Shown here: positions 23,910 through 36,400 of the stretch, piece after piece
Layout: the number at the start of each line of letters is the position of its first letter
Position numbering within the stretch: position 1 is the stretch's first letter
DNA from: Tomocerus qinae
Lineage: Eukaryota > Arthropoda > Collembola > Entomobryomorpha > Tomoceridae
DNA length: 64,000 nt
Direction of reading: 5' to 3'
Assembly: GCA_020055645.1 (NCBI GenBank)
Contig: CM034548.1
Location: 22,102,701 to 22,166,700, forward strand
Program-made: the position numbers and the translations under genes
The notes under the pieces: generated by a model
Database searches by the model: none
What the model was told of the DNA's origin: nothing
The model's input: only the letters and a program-made list of their open reading frames with translations

Positions 23910-26900
23910 CTCCCAGTACTAATGCTGAATTTCAAAATGATTAGGCATATATTAACAATGTTTAATTTTCGAAATAAGCTAATGTTCATTCATATTGGAC
24001 TACCTTGTTTTATGAAATATGCATTGTATATACGCGCATGGGCATTGCAACAAAAAGCTTCATTTCCCATGGTATAGATAGATACTTGAAACATTAATAA
24101 ACATTTTTATTAAGATAGAAGATTGGATCATTTTTGAAGGCTTATAATGCGTTTGAAAACTTGCTATCTATTCTACACGTTCAATTAGACAGAAATATTC
24201 TTTTACTACAAATTGTATACTATTACTATATATACATTAAAATACTATTACTATACCTATATAGATATACTAAAAATCTAATCTACAGAGAGGTTGTATT
24301 TCAAACGTTACATTTGCAAGCAGAATGTTATTTGGGTGTCGAATTTTAAGCGTGGTTAATACATTTATCTGCTCGCCATCAGAGTAAGGAAAATACCGAA
24401 AAATGAGATTTCATTCAATGAAATTCATTCAATGATTTAAATAATGATTCAATCATCTTCATGCAATCTTACAGAGAATCTTAATCTTAAAAGTTCATCT
24501 TCAGCGCTTAGGTTCATAGTGTAATAATAGTAAAACTACCAATCATAATTCCCTTTTATTATTAAATACTCTTCATTCACGACATTTAAATTTGTCTGTA
24601 TTTTCAAAAATAACCTCTGTATGTAAAAATTCTGCTTGAAGTCAGGGTCTAGGAAAAAATTAAATAAGGTATAGGTAAAAGGAATAGGTAATAGTAATAG
24701 GTAATTAATTATAACGGTGATGTGCATATGATAATTTAACAAACTTATGCATGCTGTAACTATAGTATTGTCCAATAATTGTTAGGAAATATGCATTCAG
24801 AAGTTGTCATGCTGATTATGTAAATAAAATCCATTGTGGTTTAAAACAAACAATATCATTACGTTACATAGTTTTTGTATTATTTTCTTCTTTGGTATTT
24901 CTTCGTGAAATTATTATTTACATCAACTTTTATTAATATCAGATAATTTCTACTAAAAGATTACAAGGCAACAAGGGCGAGTATAGCAATTTTTAGTGTA
25001 CTTAAGTTAGTTGGTGATCAATGGATATTATAGTAAACCTAAGAAAGGTGTAGATTCTTATTCAGATCTCTGTAATTTTTAATGAGATTTTTTGATTATA
25101 ACTATTTTGTTTTAAGTCATCTTTATAGTAAGTATTTACAGTTACAATTATATTAAATAAAACGCCTAAGAATTACATGAATTAACCTACTTATGTTCCA
25201 GTCATTAATTACCAAATTATAGTACAATACTAATTATTGCTTAGCACTAACATCGATTTACAATTTGACTAGATAATTATGGCATTATAATGTATTTCAT
25301 ATCAGATAACGCCATCAGCATTTGTTTAAAGTTTTTGATTCGGTCGCCGACAAATCAGAACAGAATTGACTATCTCAGTATAATAATACATTTCGTGATT
25401 GTAACCGAAAATTCAATGGAAGCTTATCGTTATCATTTGCATGGATCCCAATTTCCTCTAAAACTTAATTATCATTTAGTTTAAAAACACATGCCAGGTA
25501 CCTAAATATCGATTAAATCAAATTCTACTTTTTTACAATATTATTTCAGGTAATTACGAAGGTAGACATTTTTAATACTGTTCTGATGACATACTAGTGC
25601 ATACCAGTACACCTTTATGAAATGAAAATGAAATGCTAGTTAATTACCGGTATTTATATAGAAGACATCAATACTGACTATTGACTGACTACAGGCACTT
25701 TAAAACATCAAAATGTTTCAATCTCAAGCTGCTCGAAGTTAAACGTGACTAAATGCATAGTGTCTATTTTATTTGACTCATCAATCCTATACCATCACTT
25801 CCCACTATGTCACAACAATACACTAAAAATCAAAAGTCCAACACACGAACAAGTTCAATTCACATTTAAATACACATTTAAGAGATTCGGGCTACAATAG
25901 GACTACAAGTTCAGTATTCCGCTTTCCATATCAGTTATGGAGATAGAGGAAATCATATTATGTCAATAGTCTCATTGTGATATTGCGGTACTATAATATT
26001 TATTCATAATAATATCCAAGACTAAGTACGATATACGGTATATAAAATTTTCAAATAAATCTTGTCAGTCATTAAATATCAGCTCAAAATGCTATATATA
26101 GATTTGAAAGCAAAGAATAAAAATTATAAATCTAACTAACAACTAATTATTATGCACTTCGTGTTACTATATATATAGAGACAAAAATAGTTTTAAAGTT
26201 ACAATATAAAAGAATTCAAGAGAATAATTTCAATAATTATAAACGACTAAGGTATTTTAGCATAAGCTCTTCATGTAGGTACGTTATCTAAGACTTATTT
26301 GTATTACTGACATTTAAATCTATCGAAATAAAATCTCAATGGTCTGGCATTGAATAACTGACAGGATTTAGACAATTTGAAATTTTCTATATACTATATA
26401 ATGGTTTAAGTCATATAATAGTGGTCCGAAATATCACATGGTAACATATTATATTATGGTTGAATATTGAATAAGAGATTTACAATAACATATTCTAATT
26501 ATTACTTTCGGACCTAGCCATTTATCTCAATTAGAAACCTGTACACTTCGTTATTATTTTATTCTGTCGTTATAATGTCTAAAAGAGCACCAGAAAAACG
26601 AAATACTAACTTAAATTTTTGTAGGGTAAACATGGTTGGAAGATCGACAGATGCATAAGGCAGCCAATTTTCTTTGGTTGAATAGAGATTTGGAAGTCCT
26701 TGTTATATTGTTTGTCGTAATTATATTACACAGTTCAATGAAACTGAATTGAAACCAAGCTCATTGAAGTCATGGAAATAATCCTTAACTCCAGGACATT
26801 TACGATGTCTACAATTACGGACAATAGACATTGTAATTTGAAACGTCGACGTTTAGATAAAAAATGCGACCCAAAAACCTTAAGATTTTTTGCTTTTGTA

Positions 26901-28100
26901 AACAATTAATTAATATTCTTTAACAGTCAACTGACCGATTTCGTAATTAGTAAATTTATAAAAAAAATGTACGCTGACGCACAACAAAGAATCAAAGAGT
27001 GCCTTGTTTACAATGACAAGTAACGTAAATAGAATGTCCAACTATCATGTAGACATTTATGGATACATGGGTTTTGAGACTACCAAAATGCATTTCGAAA
27101 TAGCTTTCTTACTCGTGGATACTCGCATAATGGATTAAAAAATTAATGAATGAATTAAGAAGTCCTACTGCACGGTACTAATATACCACAAACTCACAAA
27201 ATTCATAATTACACAATGATTGCTTAGTGTGCTTATAATGAGCCAAGTCTCTTCCCATTTTGGGGAAGGAGGCGGATCTTGCCGTGTTGAGCAATTAGAA
27301 TGAGCTGCTATGGCTTCAATTTACATATTTCGGTATTATGAGGACCGAATAATTTCAAATTACAACTTAATTATAAATATTGGATGTGAAATCATTTTGT
27401 TTGGAAATAAATGCCCTCCTTAGGGTCTTTTGTGAATTGGTCGATACTTTTTTAAATTCAATTTAAATAAGAAACTTTACAGGTTATTAAAGTTAAATGC
27501 AATTAAAAAATCCTGACCGCTTGTGCCGATATACAGCGTCGGTAAAAGTTGTCGGTAAATGCTGTCGGCATTATATCGTCACATACAGTGATTAGCTGTA
27601 TGAAATGTCTAGAGAAGAATTTAGGAATATGCCTCAAGTTTTAAAATTGAGCCGTACAAAATTTTATAGTCCATAGAATATTGACTGTTTAGTGTCATTA
27701 ATGTATTATCAAAATGGCATATGTCGTCGGTAAATGTTGTTGGCATATTATTAGTTATGTTACCCAAATGTTGAGAGATAATATCTCCGAATTATACTAT
27801 TCAGTTAGTTATTTTTATGAACGGTAGATTAAGTCAAATTAATTATTATTTTTTTAAGGCATATTCTTTAAAAATTCATTAAATCTCAAGGTTAAAGCGG
27901 ATTAATCTTCAACTAAGCTTCTCCCAGATTCAGACTAACTATCATATAGACCTGATGCGCCTTTTCGATTTTAACACAAAACCAAGTCAGGTTTTCACAT
28001 CATCCGACCTACCTGTACGCCCGAGACTGTTATCAAGTTTTATACAAGGTATACTTTTAGAGAGAGAGAGTCAATATCATCACATCTTTCGAAACCAAGT
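23910..28100. other. intergenic DNA, no gene recognised
   Basis: About 4.2 kb of A+T-rich DNA. Minor features only: a short GTCGGTAAA(A/T)G direct repeat near 27538-27570 and again near 27725, and an AG dinucleotide run near 28060. No coding exon, RNA gene or large repeat seen. Confidence 0.5.
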
Positions 28101-28215
28101 GTAGGGAAATACTGATACATGTGCATCAATTTCAATTTACTTCTTAATAAATAGATGAGATCGATTCTGGTTCATTGTAAAGTAAATGAAAATTGATTTA
28201 CTTGTATTTCCCTAC
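28101..28215. mobile_element. 115-bp MITE with GTAGGGAAATAC termini
   Basis: GTAGGGAAATAC at 28101 and GTATTTCCCTAC ending at 28215 are perfect 12-bp inverted repeats. Similarity continues inwards (ATCAATTTCAATTTACT versus the complement of AGTAAATGAAAATTGAT). No clear target duplication. Confidence 0.65.
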
Positions 28216-28235
28216 TCCTGGCTTCTCTAGATTAC

Positions 28236-28541
28236 AGGTGTACCTGGTACCAACTTGGTATACGTTAAATCGACTACTCTAAATAAATGACATTAAAAAA
28301 TTGAAAGATGTTAGCAATTATACATCAAAATTCCTTTCGCCTTGGAATGACATGTAAAATAATGTAATTACTAAACCAGTATTTATGTATAGTGAAAATG
28401 ACAATTACTTATGACTAAATTAATAGCTTACTGTACGTTGAATTATTTTTAAATGATTTTCAATGTCATGTAATTGGCTGACTTCCGAAAAACAGATTTA
28501 ATAAAACCTTGATTGATTGATTGATTGAGGTGTACCTGGTA
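28236..28541. mobile_element. short retroposon (truncated LINE or SINE) with 14-bp target-site duplication and (TTGA)n tail
   Basis: The 14-bp sequence AGGTGTACCTGGTA occurs at 28236-28249 and exactly again at 28528-28541. The 278 bp between them end in AATAAAACC followed by TTGATTGATTGATTGATTG, a microsatellite-type 3' tail. A long exact duplication plus a simple-repeat tail indicates target-primed insertion. No reverse-transcriptase frame remains, so it is most likely the 3' end of a 5'-truncated LINE, or a SINE. The perfect duplication implies a fairly recent insertion. Confidence 0.8.
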
Positions 28542-28613
28542 AGAAACCACAACACCATTCTAGGTTCCTTCACTTTAAAGACAGAATTTAGAATATGGTT
28601 GTTACCTGGAGCT

Positions 28614-28619
28614 TTTATT
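28614..28619 (-). terminator. candidate poly(A) signal of the galactosyltransferase gene
   Basis: TTTATT on the + strand is AATAAA on the coding strand, about 78 nt past the stop codon at 28697. Confidence 0.5.
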
Positions 28620-28696
28620 GAATCTGAATTGGGGATTCAATTAAAGCTTCAATCTAAATAACAATTTAAATGATATTGAGCGAATGAGGGTAAATA

Positions 28697-30115
28697 TCAA
28701 AGTTTAACCTGTATGAGAGTATGTAGAGGATTAATAATGTAATTCAGAACGGTATAGCGTAGACTATTTATGCCATCTGTTCTGTACGAATCGCTGTTGC
28801 CCTGTTCAAGTATTTTAAATCTTTCGCCACTAGCTGCTTCTTTTTTATGAGGTAGCATTTGGTATGAGCTCACAAATGGAGAAAATCTTACTACTGTCAT
28901 ATTGTTGGCGGAAATCCGTCTGTAGAGGTCGTCATCTTCCCCTCCCCAACCAAAATATTGGTTGGAAAATCCATTGATTTTCTTAAAATGTTCTTGTAAA
29001 ATTGAAATGACGCCACCAAATAATTCTTGGTACTGTAGTAAATATCTATTGAAAACAAAAAAATTAATACCAGTTAGAAAAATGTATTAAACATTAAGCA
29101 GGCAACCCGAATTTTCGGAAACTCGGCAACGAGATGGCCCTAGAAATCGGACTTTGCCCCGCTCCCAAAGTTGGAAGAGTTTAAAAGTTTTAAATCAATG
29201 GGATGCCATAATACGAAGGGAGTGTGGCTTTGGACGGAACCAAAACTTGGAAATCGGGAAGTGGATGTTACCTTGCAATTTATGAAATTCAGGATGCCTA
29301 GTATTAAGGGATTAAGTTTGACTCACCTGAAGGTATTTACTGAAGAGCTCATATGACGGGGTTGCTTTGTGCAGCCATAAATATTACTGAGATTTTCAGG
29401 TAAAAGATCCACGTCGTGAAAAATGAAACAGTGAGACTTGTCCTGCTTCATAGCTTCAACGAATCCTATATTCAACAGCTTTCCCCTGTTGAATGGTTTG
29501 TCGTCGATTTGATGAACAACAATAATTTTATAGCTTATTAGTTGTAATTGCAAAAAAGGATGCATATATATTAGGAACTTCTTTAGCTGAGATGGCCTAT
29601 TTCGATATGGCACAACAATCACCACGTGATGAACTGGAGTACACGATTTTGGTTCCCAAATCCCTCCGGGTTGAATATCAAAATAGGAAGCGATATTTCT
29701 GTTTTCAGAATCGAACTCTTCTTCATCCCATGATGAGTAGTTTTGATTAATTTCATTCATAATATTGTAATTATCATCAGGCAATGGAGGACAGTGTGTT
29801 GGAACATATTCAGCCGCAGTATCGTTTTCTCTCAACTTTAAACTTAATTTGGATAATACTTTCGTAAAAGGAATATAGTTATATTCATATTCTGGAAACT
29901 CTTGAGGTTTCAAAATTGAAGAGAAAAAGAAGACGAGTAGAACGATCGGAAACCAAAATCTATTAGAAAATATATTTTTCCTTCTATAGCTACAGGTAAA
30001 TCTACGACATAATGCTGCCCTGTAAATCAATTAAACAAAATTGAAAATAATTATCAATCTTTATATTATTTGTGTATAACAGCAAAACTTACCACATAAT
30101 CTTTGCCATGGTCAT
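28697..30115 (-). CDS. beta-1,4-galactosyltransferase family enzyme (glycosyltransferase family 7), ~354 aa
   Basis: Coding exons are 30093-30115 (start codon; alternatives at 30248-30270 and 30392-30420), 29327-30019 and 28697-29045. The donor at the shared exon is CAG|GTGAGT. It is a type II Golgi protein: basic cytoplasmic segment, then membrane anchor FWFPIVLLVFFFSSIL (residues 29-44), stem and catalytic domain. Family motifs are all present: VVIVVPYRNRPSQL, the metal-binding HDVDLLPEN (DVD at 210-212), YGCTKQPRHM, FGGV, and acceptor-site FGWGGEDDD (270-278), then DGINSLRY. It should transfer Gal (or GalNAc, as some insect members do) from a UDP-sugar to GlcNAc ends of glycans. The GEDDD context excludes the GALT7 (xylosylprotein) branch, which has WGREDDE. 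Sugar specificity cannot be read here. Confidence 0.9.
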
Positions 30116-30139
30116 CGTCTATGCATCCAAGAAACGCAG
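30093..30139 (-). CDS. start exon a of the galactosyltransferase gene
   Basis: It runs from a strong acceptor (CTCTTTTTGTGTTTCAG, just above 30139) to donor TG|GTAAGT at 30093. It contains TAG-ACG-ATG, then codes MTMAKIM plus two bases that complete a Trp codon with the shared exon starting at 30019. The in-frame TAG just before the ATG shows the exon is 5' UTR plus start. It has two tandem paralogues upstream. Confidence 0.7.
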
Positions 30140-30247
30140 CTGAAACACAAAAAGAGAAATAATGATGCCATTTTTCCTGACGAAATAATAATTTCAATTT
30201 TCCTGATGAAATAATAATTTCAATCTAGTGGCTGTAATCAAAATTAC

Positions 30248-30301
30248 CAGAAAATCTTTGTAATGGTCATCTTCTAAACACCCAGAAAACGTTGAACGTA
30301 G
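30248..30301 (-). CDS. start exon b (tandem paralogue)
   Basis: Acceptor TTTTTTGCTTTAG, 54-nt exon with in-frame TAG-AAG-ATG, coding MTITKIF and ending TG|GTAATT. Same phase as exon a, so it can replace it. Confidence 0.6.
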
Positions 30302-30391
30302 CTAAAGCAAAAAACAGAAACAGAATGTCATTATTCATTATGCTAGGTAAAAATGTATAGAATCATTATAACTCTTGTGGTTAATAATTAC

Positions 30392-30445
30392 CAGATAATA
30401 ATTTTGTTGTAGATGGTCATCTTCTAAACATCCAAAATATAATAA
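30392..30445 (-). CDS. start exon c (tandem paralogue)
   Basis: Acceptor CTTTGTGTTTTAG, 54-nt exon with in-frame TAG-AAG-ATG, coding MTIYNKIII and ending TG|GTAATT. The phase is kept although the coding part is 6 nt longer than in a and b. Confidence 0.6.
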
Positions 30446-33400
30446 CTAAAACACAAAGCGGAGAAATAGGATGTCATTTTGTCATGTGAAGTTAAAAGTG
30501 CACGGAGTAATAAAAATCACATAAAAATCGAATAATTGATTAATAAATATATAGATGCAAGCTCAAATCACTAATAGTTTACTTTACGAAGCAAAAATAG
30601 AAAAGTTGTAAAGCAGAATATTTTTAAAGTTTAAATCTAGCCCACGCATAAGGGGAGACTAGTGGTTGGTTGAGCCGGCGATTCTGGTGGTTAGGAGGAA
30701 AAGGTAGGATAGAAGGTTTCCAAGTTAACAATTACAAAACCCTGTGCAAGTCGCATAAAGACTGCCAAGCAGATGTTTTGCCACGGCAATTTAAACTGAA
30801 GGTTCAGTGTTGTTTCGTTAGTGGAATAATAATGGTGAATGCCATTGTTTTGTTCTGGATTCTGAGTGACAGTGAATTTGATGGATTGATTGGACACCAT
30901 TGAAAGTCATGGTGACCTGTGACCTGGTTGTTCGTTTCTGGCTATTGGACTGTGACCTTTTTGATCGATGATTTTGTTTGTGATGTTTTTGAGGTAATAA
31001 TTAATTTCACGTTTTTAGTGTGTAGTTCAAGCCCACTTGTCCGATCTCTAATTTTTATTTATGGGAAATTTTCCTGCTATTTTGCCTTAAAAATCATCGC
31101 AACGGTAAGGCTACCGTTAAGTGAAAGTTTTTATTTTAAAGTAATCCTGTGTTTTAACAATAATGGTATGATTCTAAATGCCATGCAGAACAATAATAAT
31201 TACCAGAAGGCATAATATAGCATAATACCTATAATAAATGGCAGTAGTGCGGGTGCACTATAGTAAAACTTACAACATAACAAACGCAGAAGTGCACACT
31301 ATTGCTGAACTACACTTATTTATTATTGCACTTATTATTGTTAACAAAGTTATCTGTTCTAACTTACATTTAACCTTAGACCATAGACATAACTAGATAG
31401 TCATATAGGTATTAGCTATACTTCATACGTACATGTTGTACTTATTGTTGCGTTGATGCAGAGCAAAGAGCAAATAGAAAAGGATAATGCGTATTATTGC
31501 GTATAATATTATATTTTACAGTCAGTTTATCATTTATACATTTGGGAAGAATATACACATACCAGTAAGTTTAGACATCAATTTTGTTTTGACAACCGGT
31601 GCTAAGCTACATAAGGGGTTTTGCCGTAATGCTAACCATATTTTTGACAGTTTGTCAAAAATTTGAAGCTTAAGACATTCATTTAACATTAATCCTAATC
31701 ATGTAATTAGTAATTAAATTTATCTTGAAAGATTTGAAATAGTATTTTAGAATTATGTTGTATGTTAATTAATTTTAAAACTCAAAAATTTTGAAACGCT
31801 CTTTAGAGCCATTTTTATATTTTTATCAAACATTAAAATCTATTTATACCAGCCAGTGGTTTAAACTATCATAAAATATCAAGCCTTGGCATTTCAGTTC
31901 AAGTGTATAATTGCATTAATGTAAAAAAGTGACTGCAACATAATACTACATAAATCTGAGGTGTAGATGGATATTGACTAAGTAAAATTCCAAATTTAAT
32001 GCATCTGAAAATGTTAAAAATTGTTTTTCATGATCAAATAAAATAAATAGCTTTCAAACAGAATGCATATAATTTCCTAAATCAATTCTAAAGTAAATTA
32101 CTAACACTAGAAAGAAACGATATTAACACCTGCATCTGTACATGTAAAGAAATAAATAGGAAATCCTTTGGGTTATGCACAAGTCTATCAGCAAAAAATT
32201 TTATAAACCATTTAGATAATATTATTTAGAGTAGTACCGACCGATAGCAGGATTTGGGGTTTCGGTTTCACCACAAAATTTACATTTCTGTTAGCCGGCA
32301 GAAACTGGCTATAACATGATTTTAACCGGCTTAAAGTGGCTGAAACTGTACTTTGTTTCAATTTGAAAAATTATACCGGTAATAGTTTCAAAATAGTTAA
32401 TTTGATCACCACTTCGGATATGCAGTTAAAACGAAATTGTTCCGCTGCTAGAAGTAGGAAGACGGAAAGAATCTTATGGCCCGGTTTTATGGAGCTCTTT
32501 GGTAAAAACAACGTCGCATACGGGAAAAATGTTTTTGACATGGCACATTTGTAAATTGCAGCCAGTCTTTGCCACTAGATTTTGACAGCCATTTATATTC
32601 ATAGTGAAAACTACATAACTGGTTATTCAAAGCCATGCAGTAACCCTGATCGATAGGTTCCTTTAAATATATCTCTTCTTTCAAATCAATATATTATAAT
32701 ACACTTTATTTCATTATAGGATCCTCCCCAAATTCAGTTAGATGTAGTTTTACTATTATTCATGTACATAATTCTTTTGCATAGTAAATTAAATGTAGTG
32801 GTAGAGTAATTGGGGGTAGTTAGAGAGTCAGTGCCCCAATGAATTACCTTGTGGATACGACTCTGCTGAAGACAAGTAGGCAAAGGAATGAAAAGTGGTT
32901 AGTCCTTTTAATGTTATTGGTAGTTGTTGAATAAAGGCAAGCAAGGGTAAATGAAAAGTAGGGGATAGGGTAGAGAGTACTATACCTTTGTTTCTGTTAA
33001 TGACCAAGATCTCGTAATCTCATCTTACACTATGCACAAATGCACACCGGTTGTGTTGTCTCTGCATGATCTTAGTAGTTTATAGCCCACAGCACAGAAT
33101 ACATATGTATACAATATAGGTAATTATGTTGGTGGTTGTGTTGTGGTATATATGATTAGTTCTTTGAATGAAGGTAGATAGTAGATAGAAGTAAAAGAGG
33201 CTGATTTGTACAAGTTGGTACTTGTAGCTAAGACTTTACGTTTTGCAACTACTTATATAGCATGTGCACGTGTACGTTAACCTATATCTATCTGTCTGTG
33301 TGCCGTGCCGTGTGTGCGTATTCAAGCAATCTGTAATTCTTCGAAGAAAAGTATTATCTATTTACCTATACTAATAATCCTCAAGGGAGATATAACAAAT

Positions 33401-36400
33401 ATTATCTCCTTCATGTTTCATATACTATTATGAAAAGATTTGATGGGCCTTTGGCCATTGCTATTTTTTTAACGATTCTCGTCCAATGCTGCAATGTGAT
33501 GACTTGTATTCTACCTCTACTGTATGAGCTTATGAGAGAAGGATGTGCATTCGATGTACCAGTCAGTTTGAACTGGATTGTTGGCACTCTGGCAGTCGGC
33601 TATATAAATTGCCTCGTAAATAATTAATATTATGATGAATATAAGAAAGTACATGCCAGGAACATACTGTGCAACGTTTTGAAGTCATAACTAACAATTA
33701 GTTATAGTTAAAACTCAGAGCGAGTCGCTCATTAGTCATTCGATTGTTTTCTGCAGATTATCAGTTCCATCGTATTTACCATTGCAAATATTTAGAAGAG
33801 CGCCATCCTATTAAAACTGCATTTGTTGATTATATTTGTGACGCTGTGAAAGAAAAATGTTGACGATTGACCTGGCAGGATTTCATCTTAGATTTTACAT
33901 ACACTTAAAAATAGGCAATTTTAATATGGTTGAGATGAGAAGTGAGTGTTGGGCTATGAGCTCCATAGCTTACTTATATTTTATATAGTACTTAACTGTT
34001 GCAGATGGGCACCAGATCAAAATTAAGTTGTGACTAGATAAAAATGGTGATTGTGGTGCCAACAAAGTGCAACAGCGAGCAATTTTGGAGGAATCCCAAA
34101 TAGTTAACTCAACTGTCCCATGGAAGTGAGCGAGGTTTTCAGTTTTTCTTTAATGGTCGCATATTTAAATGAAAAAAACTGCGCACTGTGCTTTTACCAG
34201 CCAAGTATCATCATAATGCAGTACTTAATGTTCTGCTATAAATAAGACCATTAGATATTGACGACTGCATTATTGAAAAGACGTAAAAAGGAACGTATTA
34301 AAAGTTGAGTCAAGAAAACACTTTTGTCCTAAGTGCGCGGATTAGACTGTTTAAGTATATTTCTGTGAATTTTGTAAATATGTAAAAGTAAATGGTAGTA
34401 GATGCCCTTCTTGACCTAGAAAGTAGAGGAATAGAAAGAAAAGGATTAAGTGAGTGGTTTAATTTTTTTGAGAGCGAGAGAGATTCATAGATATACCTAC
34501 CTACGTAGGTAGTGCACAATGAAGGACAGATTACGACTTTCATGATTTGTACCTGGAACAGTGTCAATAATGTTTTTTAAGGTTTAAGAGCAGACTGACT
34601 TTCGATGTCTTAGTAGCAATGTTGGTGAGGATGTTCTGCGGTAGTTGAAGAGTTACATTTAGGTTATTTCGTTGTAACACTTGTAACCGGATTCTGTCCA
34701 ATAGGTACGTATATATTCACAAATTCAACGCAAACGTAGTTTCATCTAATATTTTGCTATGATATTACCTACCTACCTTCTTAAGTATACATATAGCGTT
34801 TATTTTTGGACGCTTGGCAGTCAGGAGACAGAGAAAACATCTCTCTCTGAAGATGTGACTCATGTCTCATGAGCAAGTTAAGTACTTTATTGGGTATACG
34901 AAAGATAGATGTACAAGTTTAGAACTCTTAAACAAAATACTAGAATTCCTCCTCTATAGCCACCACAACTACATGTGGATCCTGCAGAGATATGCAATTT
35001 GTTTGGGTTCTTTGGAACGGTTGAATATTTTGATGGCCTCCAGATTCATGCACTCCTTTTAAATACATTGATTGTTTGAGCCTCATTTCGAGTTGATATT
35101 CCTACAGAGACTTGCACTTCAGAAGAGTGGAACCAAACCAGAGCAGTCACTCACCAGTGTCTGTCAGTTATAGAGCCATACGATAACCTATGTTCAACTG
35201 TTAAGCGAGAGTGATTATGATTGTAAATTCTTAACTTACACTTTGTTAACTTAGAATTCAACCGTGATAATATTATATCTTGTGAGATAAACATAACTCG
35301 TTGGATTAAAACCACCTCACCGTTTGCTAATTGGTGTTAGGCAAAAGCAATATGCCATTGCAATGTGTTAGTTCATGCTACACTGCCTCAACATTGTGAA
35401 TTGTGAACTAACGATAACTCAACCATTATCTATTTCAGTAACAACAACACTTATTGTTACCTATATAAATATTAAGTGAGTACCTAAAAAAATTAAATTG
35501 TACCTGATGATAACTAGTCTACAAAAGTAGCAATTAGTCTCCATTCACATCTTGTGTTATCGTAATTGCTAAAAAATTACATTAAGTAAAGAGCCTATCG
35601 TTTATACAAATACTTATTATTATATCTACTCAATGACTATTCAAACAACTTCATATTCAAAACCCAAAGATCCCAAACATCTTTCATAGACTCCATTCCA
35701 ACTTTCCAATTACCATTCAACTCTTTTAAAAACTTTTTTGCCTTTGATTAAAATCCCAAGAAGTGAATTCAACAAAAGTTAATCAAGACGCCAGTTATTA
35801 CTTGTTTTAATCAAACTTCTTAGAACCGACTATACCATAGAAATAATGTGCCATGTTTCCAGTTTCAACCAATTTTACCGTTGACATTGTTGATTGCAGT
35901 AAAACAACATTTCCCTACTCCGGATATCGCATCGGCTACAATTACTTAACACTTCACAATGAGACATTGCAGTAAAGAAGACCATCGTTATTTATTACTT
36001 TTATTACTTCCAGACAACACTATTAGATCCAGTTAAATGTGAGTCTTCTAATTTCACTATATAAATTATTATTTAGTCGCATATAAATAGAATTTGTGGC
36101 CTTCGTATAATTGAAAAGCATGAAAGGGCGTGGTTATCAATAATCATATATGAACGACATTGAATAAATCTAATTTTTGGGTTAAAATAGCAAAATAGTA
36201 TATTTTGAGGACATTTTGGTATAGGCACAAATGATCATTCGTTTCGTTTAGCATTTATTTTGTGTACAAGGATGAACCTGATCATTTTTTAACCTTCCAT
36301 CTTAAATTACCCGTCGGAAGTAAACTCACTTACGAGCGAACTTTCTCCATCTTATTCTTGAAGGACAAACCTTTTTTCCCTGCAGTTGTAAACTTGTAAG

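Noticed and set aside
33430-33627. 65-codon hydrophobic frame starting with ATG, possible membrane or secreted peptide
   Set aside because: It has a signal-like start and a second hydrophobic stretch, but no family resemblance, no supporting exon nearby and a length expected by chance. Kept only as a weak note.
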